From Strongylocentrotus droebachiensis (lineage: Eukaryota; Echinodermata; Echinoidea; Camarodonta; Strongylocentrotidae), in assembly GCA_035222895.1 (NCBI GenBank), contig JAVYIG010002217.1, positions 62,001 through 126,000 of the forward strand: a DNA stretch of 64,000 nt, in the 5' to 3' direction. The stretch's first letter is position 1; each line of letters begins with the position of its first letter. Position numbers and translations under genes: made by a program. Under the pieces are notes generated by a model. That model searched no databases. It saw nothing but the letters and a program-made list of their open reading frames with translations, and had not been told where the DNA came from. Positions 1 to 12,500 of the stretch are shown here, piece after piece.

Positions 1-166
1 AATTAAATACTTAAGTTTCAAGGTGGAATGATTTTAGTGTTGTGCAAAACTGCAATTTCTTACATATTTCATTATTTTTTTCGGAGCGTCGGTTCTCAAA
101 AAACGAAACCGGGACCCGACGGCAACGGTCGGGTCCCGGTGTGATCGACCGTACCGACTCAAGCCT
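1..166 (-). mobile_element. End of a second foldback element, cut by window edge
   Basis: These 166 bp are, in reverse complement, almost identical to 7537-7702, the left end of the foldback element at 7537-9228. The end AGGCTTGAGTC lies at 166 and includes the subterminal hairpin built on CCGGGACCCGAC and GTCGGGTCCCGG. The rest lies left of the window. Near identity implies recent activity. Confidence 0.75.
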
Positions 167-170
167 AATA

Positions 171-188
171 ATAATCATCACCATCACC

Positions 189-220
<32 letters not shown>

Positions 221-345
221 CATCAACATCATCATCACCATTATCGTCACCATCATCATCATCACAATCATCACCATCATCATCATGGTTATCATCATCA
301 TCACCATCACCACCACCACCACCACCACAACCATCATCACAATGA
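171..345. repeat. ATC/ATT microsatellite
   Basis: Imperfect CATCAT trinucleotide array in the intron left of exon 41, directly next to the element end at 166. Long open frames of Ile, Met, Asp or His on both strands are artefacts of the triplet repeat. Confidence 0.95.
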
Positions 346-373
346 CTCAATGTACATGCATCTACTTGCTCAC

Positions 374-597
374 CTTGTTTCTCTCATCTCCCCCAAGGTA
401 TCTTCATCGGGAGGCTTCACAGGACAAGCAAGCTTCTGCTGCTCCAGCTGCGCTAGCTTCTCTGGATCCTTCAGCTCATCCTCCGTCAACCTCTCATGGA
501 TGAACTCCTCATCCTCCTTCAGAGCTGGAGACTTGGACTCGTCCTCCTTGTCTGGTTTCTTGATCACCAAGGCAAAGAATGTCGCCAAGCACAGTAC
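374..597 (-). CDS. Exon 41: TM5 and following charged region; last exon in window
   Basis: Residues 3577-3650 plus two bases. VLCLATFFALVIKKPDKE is TM5 leading into a very acidic/charged stretch (HERLTEDELKDPEKLAQL). It ends in ACAAG/GTGAGC at phase 2, so coding continues beyond the left edge, where TM6 to TM11 would be expected. Confidence 0.93.
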
Positions 598-3500
598 CTT
601 GTAGAAGAAAAAAAAAGAAGAAATAAAACTATTTAAAGATCTTTTTCATAATCATTTTATCTGTGAATCAATAATAGTTCTTTTTATTTTCTCATCATAT
701 AAGCCCCATATCATTTCATACAAATCTTACTTTGAACTGTAAATATTAACTGTACGTTTTAGTGTGCACCTACTTAATAATCAATCAATCAATCAATAAT
801 AATAAACATAATGATAAATAATGATACTGGGTACCCATTTACTTAACCTGGGAGGAGAGGCAAATTTATAGATTAAAGTCTTTCCAAAGGACATTAACGC
901 CATGGAGGGACTCAAAACACGAACCATGTGATGCAAAGTTTGGGGGCTTATATGTGTCTACTAGACCACAACACTTCTACTTGTACCCATGAAAGGAAAG
1001 TTGATAATCTAATTAAACAAAAACTGAACCAAAAAAGCTTTTCAGTTGCACCACTTCCAAATTCATTCACACTCATGAAGATAGAGCTCACCTTTATAGG
1101 CTGCGAGATGAGAATATCTTGGAAAAGAGAGAAACAGATGGACTTGAGCCATTCAGTAGCCTTCTCTGGTCCAAATCCTCCGGCCACCTCAACGGTCAAC
1201 CAGAAAGCCACGCCCACTGACCCATAACCGACGATCCAGCCGATCATTGCGCATTGCCATGGTAACGCAAACTTTTCTTTCTTCTTCTTCTTCTCCTCAG
1301 TTTTCTTGAGGCCTGCGACAAGATGGAACCCATCATCTGTCTTGTTCCCATTATTTTTCTTTTCTCCATCTTCCTCTGCTTTGGCTTTCTGCAAGGGGTT
1401 CAAGAACGGAATAAATGATTACCAAGATGCGTCTTATATCCAGGACTACCCACACCTGAAGATAATGCTTCTACAGGAAATGGCTTCATTTAGGGAAAAC
1501 GAAACAGCAAAAAGGTGTATTCCCACATTACATCTTTCTTTGAAAAATATTACATGAACAGCAAGTAACAAAACTATTCTACTTTACCGTAAGTAGAATA
1601 GTTTTGTTACTTAAGTGACTTAAAGTGACTTACAGTGTAGCATGGTAAGGATCATGATTGAAACATCCTCATGCTAGAATGATGAATTTAATTTCAAATT
1701 TTGAAATTTACTTTAATCTTTGCAAAGCAGTAGTAGGTTGTTTTTAACTGCCCAATTTTTTTTAAAACACCAAAATCTGACTAACATGCACCTTCTTGAA
1801 ATTGAAAATGGATTCATTAATTTGGAAATGTGGGTTAGACATCTTTTCCTATGATGTAAGCACCTAAATGTATATGTAACTATGATGGAACCCAGGAGCT
1901 CTCATATGAGAGTGAATAGCGGAAATAGCCTTCATCAATATATAACAAGGCTCCCGGATGAGCCCTTTCCCCGTCTCTTCTATCATTCGTCTCATTCAAT
2001 GCATACCTCTTCTTCCTCCTTGTCTTTGTTATCCTCCTGGAATCGGATGGTGCGACTCCTGGCTGACTTGAGCAATCTCTTAGAATCATCTCCCGTGTTG
2101 AGGAAGTCAAGCTGTCTTCCTAGCTCGTCCTCTGCTTTGTCATCCATCTTGTCTCTCTTATCCTGCTCAATCTCTTCTTGAGTTTTCTGGGGGTCTTCAA
2201 CAACTACAGAGAAAACATAAGCACAAAACTTTTTGGACTAATATATTCCTCTTCTTCAGGGTTAGTTCCACCATCACCATCAACATAAGCATCATCATCA
2301 TCATTATTATCACCATCTTCTTCATCATCATCTTCACCATCAACATAAGCATCATCATCATCATTATTATCACCATCTTCTTCATCATCATCACCATCAA
2401 CATAAGCATCATCATCATCATTATTATCATCATCATCATCATCATCATCTTCATCCCCATCATCATCATCATCATGAACATCCTCCTTCCTCCTCCTCCT
2501 CCTCCTCCACCTCCTCTTCTCCTCCTCTTCCTCCTCACTCCTCACTAGAGTCTTACCTGGCTTCCTCTTTCTCCTCTACCACCAGTTAATCTGATCTGGA
2601 GGGGGCTTAGAGAGGCGGAACATCTGCACCACGATGAGATCCTCCTCCCCCTCCCATCCCCCTCCCCCTTCCCCTCCTCCTCATCATCTTCCTCTTCCCC
2701 ATACCCCTTCTCTTCTCCTCCTCTTCCTCCTCACTCCTCACTAGAGTCTTACCTGGCTTCCTCTTTCTCCTCCACCACCAGTTTATCTGATCAGGAGGGG
2801 GCTTAGAGAGGCGGAACATCTGCACCACGATGAGATCCTCCTCCCCCTCCCATCCCCCTCCCCCTCCCCCTCCTCCTCATCATCTTCCTCTTCCCCGTAC
2901 CCCTTCTCTTCTCCTCCTCTTCCTCCCTACTCCTCACTAGAGTCTTACCTGGCTTCTTCTTTCTCCTCCACCACCAGTTAATCTGATCTGGAGGGGGCTT
3001 AGAGAGGCGGAACATCTGCACCACGATGAGATCCTCCTCCCCCTCCCACCCCCCTCCCCCTCCTCCTCATCATCTTCCTCTTCCCCGTACCCCTTCTCTT
3101 CTCCTCCTCTTCCTCCCTACTCCTCACTAGAGTCTTACCTGGCTTCTTCTTTCTCCTCCACCACCAGTTAATCTGATCTGGAGGGGGCTTAGAGAGGCGG
3201 AACATCTGCACCACGATGAGATCCTCCTCCCCCTCCCACCCCCCTCCCCCTCCTCCTCATCATCTTCCTCTTCCCCGTACCCCTTCTCTTCTCCTCCTCT
3301 TCCTCCCTACTCCTCACTAGAGTCTTACCTGGCTTCCTCTTTCTGCTCCACCACCAGTTAATCTGATCAGGAGGGGGCTTAGAGAGGCGGAACATCTGCA
3401 CCACGATGAGATTAGCAGGGAACACCATGAGGGAGCTGATAACACCCACCGTAATCTCAGCGATGGAGATTGAGATAGGTCCAACAGCAAAGCCACCACC

Positions 3501-6500
3501 TACAGGAAACAAAGGAAAAACAAACAAACAAAGCTTGATTAGTCTCTTTCCATAGAATATAACATTGGCGTCCCATCTTGGATTGCTCTTAGTCCACTGT
3601 TGGGGCCTTTGTCTTAAAATGTGTGATATCATAATCATTAAAATACCTCAGTTTGTTTTATGAAAACAAATGATAGAACTTTCCAACATATGCAACCTTA
3701 GACATTTCCCCCAAAGTTGACAATTTTTTTGGTGGTAATTCAAGCATCTTCTTTTCAAAACCCCCAGTTGTGGTGGCTGGCTGTGAGTGTTAAAGGCATC
3801 GTTTCATGTGTTATCAGTGTCTGTGATATGGTGTAATATTTAAGCCCTAAAAAAATTGCGCTTCAAGATCATCAAGAAGTGCCTCAAAAAAGTAAAAAAT
3901 CTTTGATTGACCGGTTTTACCATCCTAGTTTTTTCCCCAATAGTAGTGTTATGAAAACAGTTAGGAAAACGCAAAATTTGATTTCGAATTCCAATCATAA
4001 TCAGACAGGCTTTTGTTTCAGAATCTGAGACAAAGCTACCGGATCCCTTTAAAGCATCGTACATGTAGGACAGGAATGAGTCTATACCTGAGCCACTGGT
4101 CACATCAATGCCATAGAAGAAGATGTTGGCCATCATGCTTGAGAAGAGAAGCGAGAGACAGCACAAGGCACGTTGGCAGCGCGTGAAGGTGCTACGGGCT
4201 GGACGAGCAAACACCGAGAACCATAGATGACCATCGGTGAGGTTACGACGGGTCTTGCTGTAGAACAGGTAACCAAAACCAGTCAGCTCGCTCTTTCCCG
4301 CGATGGGAATCACACGCTCAATCTGAAAGAAGGTAATCGTGTGGATTGTGTAAAGATAGTGTGCTGTACCGGAATAAAAGCCTTGATTAAGTTTACAAAG
4401 GTTGCTGATACAGGACACAATTGCATTAAGCTCATATGGCACCTTTATCACAAAGTCCGACACACATCTGAAAGGCCCAAGTCCATATCTACATAAGAAA
4501 GCTTAAAATCGTGGCCAAAATGGATTAAAGTAGGCTTACAGACTTCTTAATTCAGGACCTTTCTCAGTGTAACCACCTTTGGATGACATGGTTTGAATCC
4601 CTGTTACTGCACTAACATCCTTTGGCAGTACATTAATCTACATTTGCTACTCTCCACCTAGGTGAAGTAAAATGGGTAATGCTTTAGTCAACTCACCTGC
4701 CCGTCATCTTCCTCCACAGCTAGCCAGCGATCACACATGAAGAAATACATCTTACTAGTCTCTAGATCCTTGATGACGAGTCTACTCAGGGCCCAGGACG
4801 GAAACTTGCCGCTGTTGTCATGCCAGATACGCAGATGCAACAGGTTACCAAGGTGACGGGGTGCAGACATGATGAAGGAATCGATGCCGCCTCGCTGGAA
4901 GGTACGTCGTTTGGAATCGATGAGGAGGCGAGGTCGAGACTCCTCGGCCTCACCGGTTATAATAAGGGAGACCTTGGCGGTGGTAGCTGGGAATAAATGA
5001 AATTCAGTCACATTTATATAAATAATAATAATAATAATAAAAACGTTATTTATAAAACGCTTACCACCGAAGTCTCTAAACGCTATAAATTAGTGAGTCT
5101 CACATATCTTCAAACTTTAAACTACATATACATGTACATGAACATGGCTTTTTGCAACAATCAGGATCTGAGGCTACATGTAATTATAAAATGTGCTGAT
5201 GTTAAGTGTCTATGCCTGCTTCATCTGATTTCTCTAGTGTCAAAGGAAGTGTTGTCAATCTTGCGGTTTCGCAAAAACAGGTATTTTCCTATTTTGGTAG
5301 AAATCAGTGCTAATGTTAATACTTACAAGCTCCAGAGCGCATTCCAGTAAAGACTGTAATTTCATAGCTGTAATGATCTCTAGGGTCATTATCTATCAGT
5401 GGGGTGGCTCCAGCCTGTAAGATAAATGATCGAAAAGATAAATAGTTAGATCAGACCGAGGCTCAAATCATGACACTACCAGTAGATATTTTCCTAAGCC
5501 TAGCCAGGGCCCTGTTTCATAGAACGTATTATCGATAGCAAATGCTAAATTTCTATGAACATTTTTCACTCAGCCAATCAAATGCCATGATTTCTATAGC
5601 TTATAACAGTTACTGTAGCTTGTTATTGACAAAATGCTTTGTGAAACAGGCCCAGATGTTCTGTTACAATGAGATGTATCTCAGATTTTATCTTTTCCTG
5701 ATGCCTTGCATGCTACATATAACATGATCCTTGATGGGGAATACTTCTCACAGATGAAGATAGAGCAGAAGAAAAAGCATTTGTGTACTAAAGTTGGATG
5801 GAGTGCGTAATACTTGTAGATATGTGTCCAAAATGATTAAATTCAAAGGACTGCAACAACCTACATGAAAATTTGTAACTTAGATAAATGACTTTAAAAA
5901 TAAATGATATGATTGAAAAGGTTTCCAAAAATTCATTGTGAGGTACAATAACAAACTTGAGTGCCTATACATACAATGCCCACTGCATGTGAACATATGA
6001 TTCATACGATAACATATTAACCTATTAAGGATGATTTCATTTTCATTCAATATGCCTTTTCAACGGGTTTCTCCCAAAGGTGATCTTGGCCTTGGTATTC
6101 AACATGTTATGGTATAGAAAATTACCCACATAGTTTATTTCATGAACTTTAGAACCACACTAGAAAACTTTGAAGCAAAATTTCACGACTCTCTCTCTCT
6201 CTAAGTGCTATATCGTTTGACTTTGGCGATCATGCTGTTCAACATCCCTCGGCTCCTAGCCTTCTGTATTAGTACCACTCTCAGTTCTTTCACTTTCACG
6301 ACAAATTTAGAAAAAAAATCATGAAATTTCTTATTCTACAAGAGAGTAAGGAGGCTAATGTTGCAAGGTATCTGACAAGATATAGTTATGCGATTTTACC
6401 TTGACCAAATCCCTCTGGTCTTTCTTGTACGCCCAGAGCACGATGGTGAGATAGACTGCAAACATGCACACCATGAAGACAAAGACAACTGGGTTCTCAT

Positions 6501-9500
6501 TGAGCTTAGAGAAGGCTGACTGTGAGAGGTCAATGGAGTTCATAGGAACCTCGAAGCCTCCACCGAAGGCGGTCAAGTGAGTGCAGAAACACTGGGTGTT
6601 CAGTAACCGAGAATTCGGTCCAACCTAGAAGAACGAACCAGACGGCACAAAAATAAAGTTATTTTATTCAGAAATAATAATATCATGTTAAAATTGGAGG
6701 AATGATGGCAATGTACTTTCATCTTCATGATACCAGTTATTAATATTGGCTTTGCTTTCACTTTTCATAAAGAGGCCTTCAAATAAAATATTTAAGTCCA
6801 ATAATCTGATCATTTCATACTTATATCACACTTTAAGCTTATATGCCCTACATTATTAGTGTGCTAACTATCACTTGCAGATCTGTACTTGTTCCCTTCA
6901 CATTGTAGGACTGTACAATATAATAAGACCTACTTTGTTAAACTACATATAGTGCTTGTAAAATCTACCAATGAAATTATATTATAAGAATTCCTCAAAC
7001 GTAAATCCAATTGTGCAGCATCTTACTTTCCACAGAGAGGAAAAGGAACTCTTAAGAAACACACTACACATCTTCTTTAACCTATTTCAAGATCACTCCA
7101 CATTTTGTGATTTGGATCCATAACTTTTGATTCAGGGCCCTAAAATATAAGTATTATGCCACTCACCTCACAGCCATCAGTGCCCCAATCATCAGTCTCC
7201 TCATCGTAGAACTGACACTTGGAGGTAAAAGGTCTGATACGGTAATGGACAGGCCAGAACGCTGTGTCGATATCAGCATCGGATCCCAAGTATTCACTGA
7301 TCGAACTCTCATTGGCGCCACCGATCGATTTGACACCGACGTAGACTTCAGCCATGGATCCATTGAAGTAACTATGATTCAAACATAACAACATTGTCAA
7401 GATATTGAGTTCGCAAGTACTCAGCAGAAGTTATCTTTGTGACATCATTAACAAGTATCTTTACAAATATGATCAAAATTAGTCATTCAGTCAAACTTAA
7501 AATGAACTTTGTTGAAGCTGCATCCAAGTTCATATTAGGCTTGAGTCGGTACGGTCGATCACACCGGGACCCGACCGTTGCCGTCGGGTCCCGGTTTCGT
7601 TTTTTGAGAACCGACGCTCCGAAAAAAATAATGAAATATGTAAGAAATTGCAGTTTTGCACACCACTAAAATCATTTCACCTTGAAACTTAAGTATTTAA
7701 TTGTTACCAACCATATTCTAGCTCATCCTGAATCAATCCGAACTGCTGATATAAATATGGGTTGCAAAGCAGTTCGCCCCATGGGGTTGTTGTTGCCAGC
7801 TGCTAGCTAGCTACTGTACTGGCCGGGTCTCTCGCCAGGATTAATAAATCAGGTTGAAAAACAACATTAATGTTTGAATAATAAAACGGCTTTCTAAAAA
7901 GTACTTCTTTACAACATACCGATCGAATAATTTTTAAAAGACAAAATGGATATTATTTCTTTGATTTTGAACACCGCATGCTTCTTTTAAAAGCTGAAAA
8001 TTACTTGGCAATCACAAGAAGTTCGATACGGATAGTTGTTGCAAGGCAAGTTCAGACTAGTCTCGGAAAAATGCGCAGTGCTCCTCGTAGTTAGCTGTAA
8101 TCCGTGCCAGAACGAACACAAACAAAGACGTGATCGTAACGAGAAAAAATCATTAAAAACTACGAGAGCACAATTGGAAAGACAACTACTCAAAATTATC
8201 GTAAGCAGATACATAACTTGGAGGAATAATACAATAGTTGTCCAAGAAAAGCCACAGAAATAGTGATATTTAAGGAGTTACTATAGGTACAATCATTATC
8301 GGAATGGGCCTGCTGATATGTCCGAATTACACGTTATTTGGTTTCTAGCCTCGTGTTCTAACACGAGGCTAGAAACCAAATAACGCCCTCTACGGTAAAA
8401 AGCAGTATAACAAAGGATTCGAGTATTTGCAGCAAGCCCCTTGCGATAAAAATGTACCCAGTTACTCCTCGATTATCACAATTTCTTTGGCATTTCTTGG
8501 GCGATTATTGAATTCTTTGTCCAAGTTATTTATCTGATTATCGTAATTTTGAGCAGTAGTTGTCTTTCCAATTGTGCTCTCGTAGTTTTTAATGATTTTT
8601 TTCTCGTTACGATCACGTCTTTGTTTGGGTTCGTTCTGGCACGCATTACAGCTAACAAGGAGCACTGCGCATTTTCCGAGACTAGTCGGAACTTGCCTTG
8701 CAACAGCTATCCGTATCGAAACTTCTTGTGATTACCAAGTAATTTTCAGCTTTTGAAAGAAGCATGCGGTGTTCAAAATCAAAGAAAAAATATCTATTCT
8801 GTTTTTAAAAATTATTCGATCGGTATGTTGTAAAGGAGTACTTTTTAGAAAGCCGTTTTATTATTCAAACATTAATGTTTTTTGACCCGGTTTATTCAAC
8901 CTGCATGAATAAAAATGGCGGCTCGATCGTTGTCTTTCTATTTTTGCTCCAGTTTTTTTAATTTTAGAGGCACGATAATGGCACTAAACATCGCCAATCA
9001 TGGATTAAAATAATGTCAAATGGAAGAATATACCGATCTGTGCCGAGGTATGCATGTGTTGATTTATTTGACTGATAAAAAAGGTCACTTTTAAGGGACA
9101 TACTGATGATATGCGCTTTTTATAGAGGCAAGTGACAAATCCTGCGAGCTGATTTCGGGACACCGGGTCCCGATCGGTGCAAGGCCGTCGGGACCCGGTT
9201 TATGAAAATCCCGACATGACTCAGGCCTAGTTCATATTAAACCGACATGCATTTACAGTAAAGGGGGTTGCAGTTGTGGCCTCAAATATCACTCTACCGT
9301 AATTAAAGCAACAGTGTTATAAAATAAGGAGATACCGGTAGACAGCTACACTTTACATGCGATATATATATATGTACTTGATAGCATCATTACATAGTTA
9401 AATCAGGTACATTGGATAGAGTGGTGAAGTGTGACGTCATCAAAAATCCATTTTAAGAATTTCTCAATTCTTTCTTTATTTTCCGAAAGAGCATAAAAAA

Positions 9501-12500
9501 TAATGTCCAAAAGTTGAAAACCAATTGAATATGTTAATTATTGGCTGAGATATGGCTAGGCTGAATAAATAGATTTTCTATCTAGGAACTCAGTGTTATT
9601 TTGCTCTGGTTCATAACATTACGAACCAGAGCAAAATAACACTGAGTTTGTATAGGAAATCTATTCAGAACATCATATCTCAACCAATACTTAACATATT
9701 CAATTGTTTTTCAACATTTGGACATTATTTTTGATGCTCTTTCGGAAAATGAAGAACAAATTGAGAAATTCTAAAAATATATTTGTATGATGTCACAGCT
9801 TTGGTACTCTATAGTAAGTGAAATATAGGCATAAATATCCTGAAAACACCAGATATGTAATAAATATTCTGTTCACTAAAGTATGATGAAGGGCGGGGGG
9901 AATATTGCAAGTAAACTTCTACTTGGTACTTGGTTGGGTAATCCCTTTGGCAGCTCACTCAGGAAGCTATACTGGGATGGTAGGTGAGGTGAGTAACTAC
10001 AAGGAGTGTCACAAATTGCTGGAAAGGTGTGTGGACAAAGCACTTGTCAATTTACAGTAAAATATGCTAAGTCCAGTGCAAGTAAAAACCAAGCTAGTAA
10101 GCTTATACGATGTGAGAACCAACAGGGGGCTGCATCATTCTGATATCACTCTACCGTAACTGTTTGAAATCAACTGTCCAGATAAACAATCTCTCTACAC
10201 ACACGACTTCTGGGTATAATATAATAATATAAAAGCGGAATATTATTATTATAATACAAAATACAAAGCTTTTCATCCTGTACACATCACTGAGAGTGAA
10301 GTGCAACAATCAACAAAAAGCTAGAATCAAGCAAAGCAAAATGTGTTGTTTCTAACTTGGATACGTACCTGTCTATGATAGTATTACTGAGGAAGCACAC
10401 ATCAGGGTCGGGATAATCCAGCTCTCCGCACCCCGTCCCGTTACCAAGATATGGGATCGGGTGCGGCAGGGTGCAGTTGAAATCATAGATATCAATAGAG
10501 GGCGGTCTTCCCATCCTGATGTAGAGTTCAAGGGTCACATTGTCTGCCTTGGTTCCGTTCCAGTTCAAAGGGATGGCTTCGATATGCAGAGCAGCATGTC
10601 CAGGGGCCACTAGAAAGACAGGAATCCAATTTCAATCCAATTTCAAATCAGTAATCTAACATATCATTATCTCCCCCCTTTTTTTGTGTTTGGTTTTTTA
10701 AGAAGAAGAAGAAATATACATTTATATAATACTCGCATATTATGTGAGTGTATATACGTAAATTTGAATTAAAACCAAATTTTTATAGCATTCAACAATA
10801 ATGGTCATAAACTGACTGACTTGCCTAAATTATACATCAACAACAATGCAGGCTTCTGGAATAGTGTTCCACAGCTTATTCAATTGTCTCTTAACGCTCG
10901 TTCAGATATGACGTGGTTAACTGCCGCAAAAAAGCTGCCATTTTTTTTAAAAAATCTGAATGAATGGCAATTGCATGTAAAAAAAGGTCACTGAGCTGTG
11001 TTATAAGACAAAGAAATGTGAAGCATACTACACTTTATGTCATCATACAAAAAAACACTTTGGTATTGTTGCGTCATATATGAATGAGCCCTAAGCGAGA
11101 ACCACTGGTTGCTCCCACCATTGGTCCCTCAATTATGATCTTTAGATAAATTTTTTACCTTCAATAATGAACTCTCAAAAAATTTAATTTCTGTAGATTT
11201 TTGACCACGATTTATACATCTCTTCAGAGACCAATGTCAGTAAATGGTAAGAGCAAACAGTGGCATGAACGGCTGGTTATAGTTAAGTCCAACTTAAAGT
11301 CGATCTTAGTCTTTGTGAAACACCCGCCTGCAATCACTACTGAAGCATATAGATAGGACAAGATGATAAGGATGTACATATTATGATTTGTCTTGAGATG
11401 ATTACACTTAAGTACATCACTTGCTGAGAGACAAGACTGAAGAATATTATCTGTTAAAAACATACAGTTAATAACTAAATAATTCATTAATTGATAATAT
11501 GACAGCAAAGCATTATAAAGATGACTTACTAAGAACATGAGAAAGCATCCTCTCATTCCTGGGCTTGGTAACATTGAAAATAGTGACCAGACTGTTAACA
11601 TCAATCTGGTCCTCATCTCGCTGGATCCAGACCTCGATAGGTTCAGCTAGGTCTCGGATCTCCAGCTTCCCTCCTGTAGCGTTGGTGAAGGACAGGGCTG
11701 CGGTCTCGCCCTGGACCGTGTTGGAATTGTTGGACCACGTCTTGGAGTTGGTCTTCTCCATCAGGGACTAGATGGTAAAAATTAGAAAACAAAAACAGGA
11801 AAAGATGATCAAACGTATCAGGTAAAATATCAAGTTTGAATTGATTTTTTAATTTTTTAATAATTCACACCTCATTATACATCTTTTATATAATCATTCC
11901 TTTACTGTAGAGTAAAGGGAAATTTTAAAAACAAATGAACATGTCGAACCTTGATAATAAAATACTCTATGTACATTCCTATTATGATACTATCTTTAAT
12001 CTAAACATTAATAACTTTTGTTTGACTTCATATGAAAATCATTCTCTTCTTTTTGATGTTTTCACTTGCACTTTTCTCTCCTCGCTTCCCATACGTTTCC
12101 TTGATTGGGGTTGAAGTAGCAAAATAACAAACACAAACTTTGAAGCAAGTAACAATATTATGCAATTCATTCTGTTACAAGTGATTTCTGGAACAACTTA
12201 TCAATTTAAAATCCATGTAAATAGTCTGTAAGTCATTGATGAGTATTCTTATTTTTTAAAGTATCGATTGTAAAAGTTAATTCATTTTTTGTGTTTGTTT
12301 TGTTTTTCTAACTTTACTTGTACCAAAATACTTGGTTTACCTTTAAGGGGTTAGGCTTGACTAGCACATGTGCCATTATGTGGCCCCTTTTTACCAACCA
12401 ATAGTTGGTCTTCTTGTATACCGTAATTAACGGTGAATAAACCGCCCTCGTGTATTAACCGCACCCCTCTTCTTTTTTTTTTGCCCACTCTGTCGGCAGC

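Noticed and set aside
165..503. Open frames of Ile/Thr, Met/Val, Asp or His at 11-503, 2197-2545 and 39625-39934
   Set aside because: They are the three readings of an ATC trinucleotide repeat on either strand, lie in introns, and have no codon structure beyond the repeat.
2607..3214. Tandem 71-73 codon minus-strand frames starting MVQMFRLSKPPPDQ
   Set aside because: They are the duplicated exon 38 end read into purine-rich intron, not separate genes.
7987..8665. Two Arg/Lys-rich 67-75 codon frames on opposite strands
   Set aside because: They are the same inverted-arm sequence of the foldback element read outward; no transposase motif seen.
10800..11000. Possible second retroelement fragment (plus strand, FWNSVPQLIQ)
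   Set aside because: The peptide hints at the end of a LINE-type ORF, but it is too short and degraded to name.
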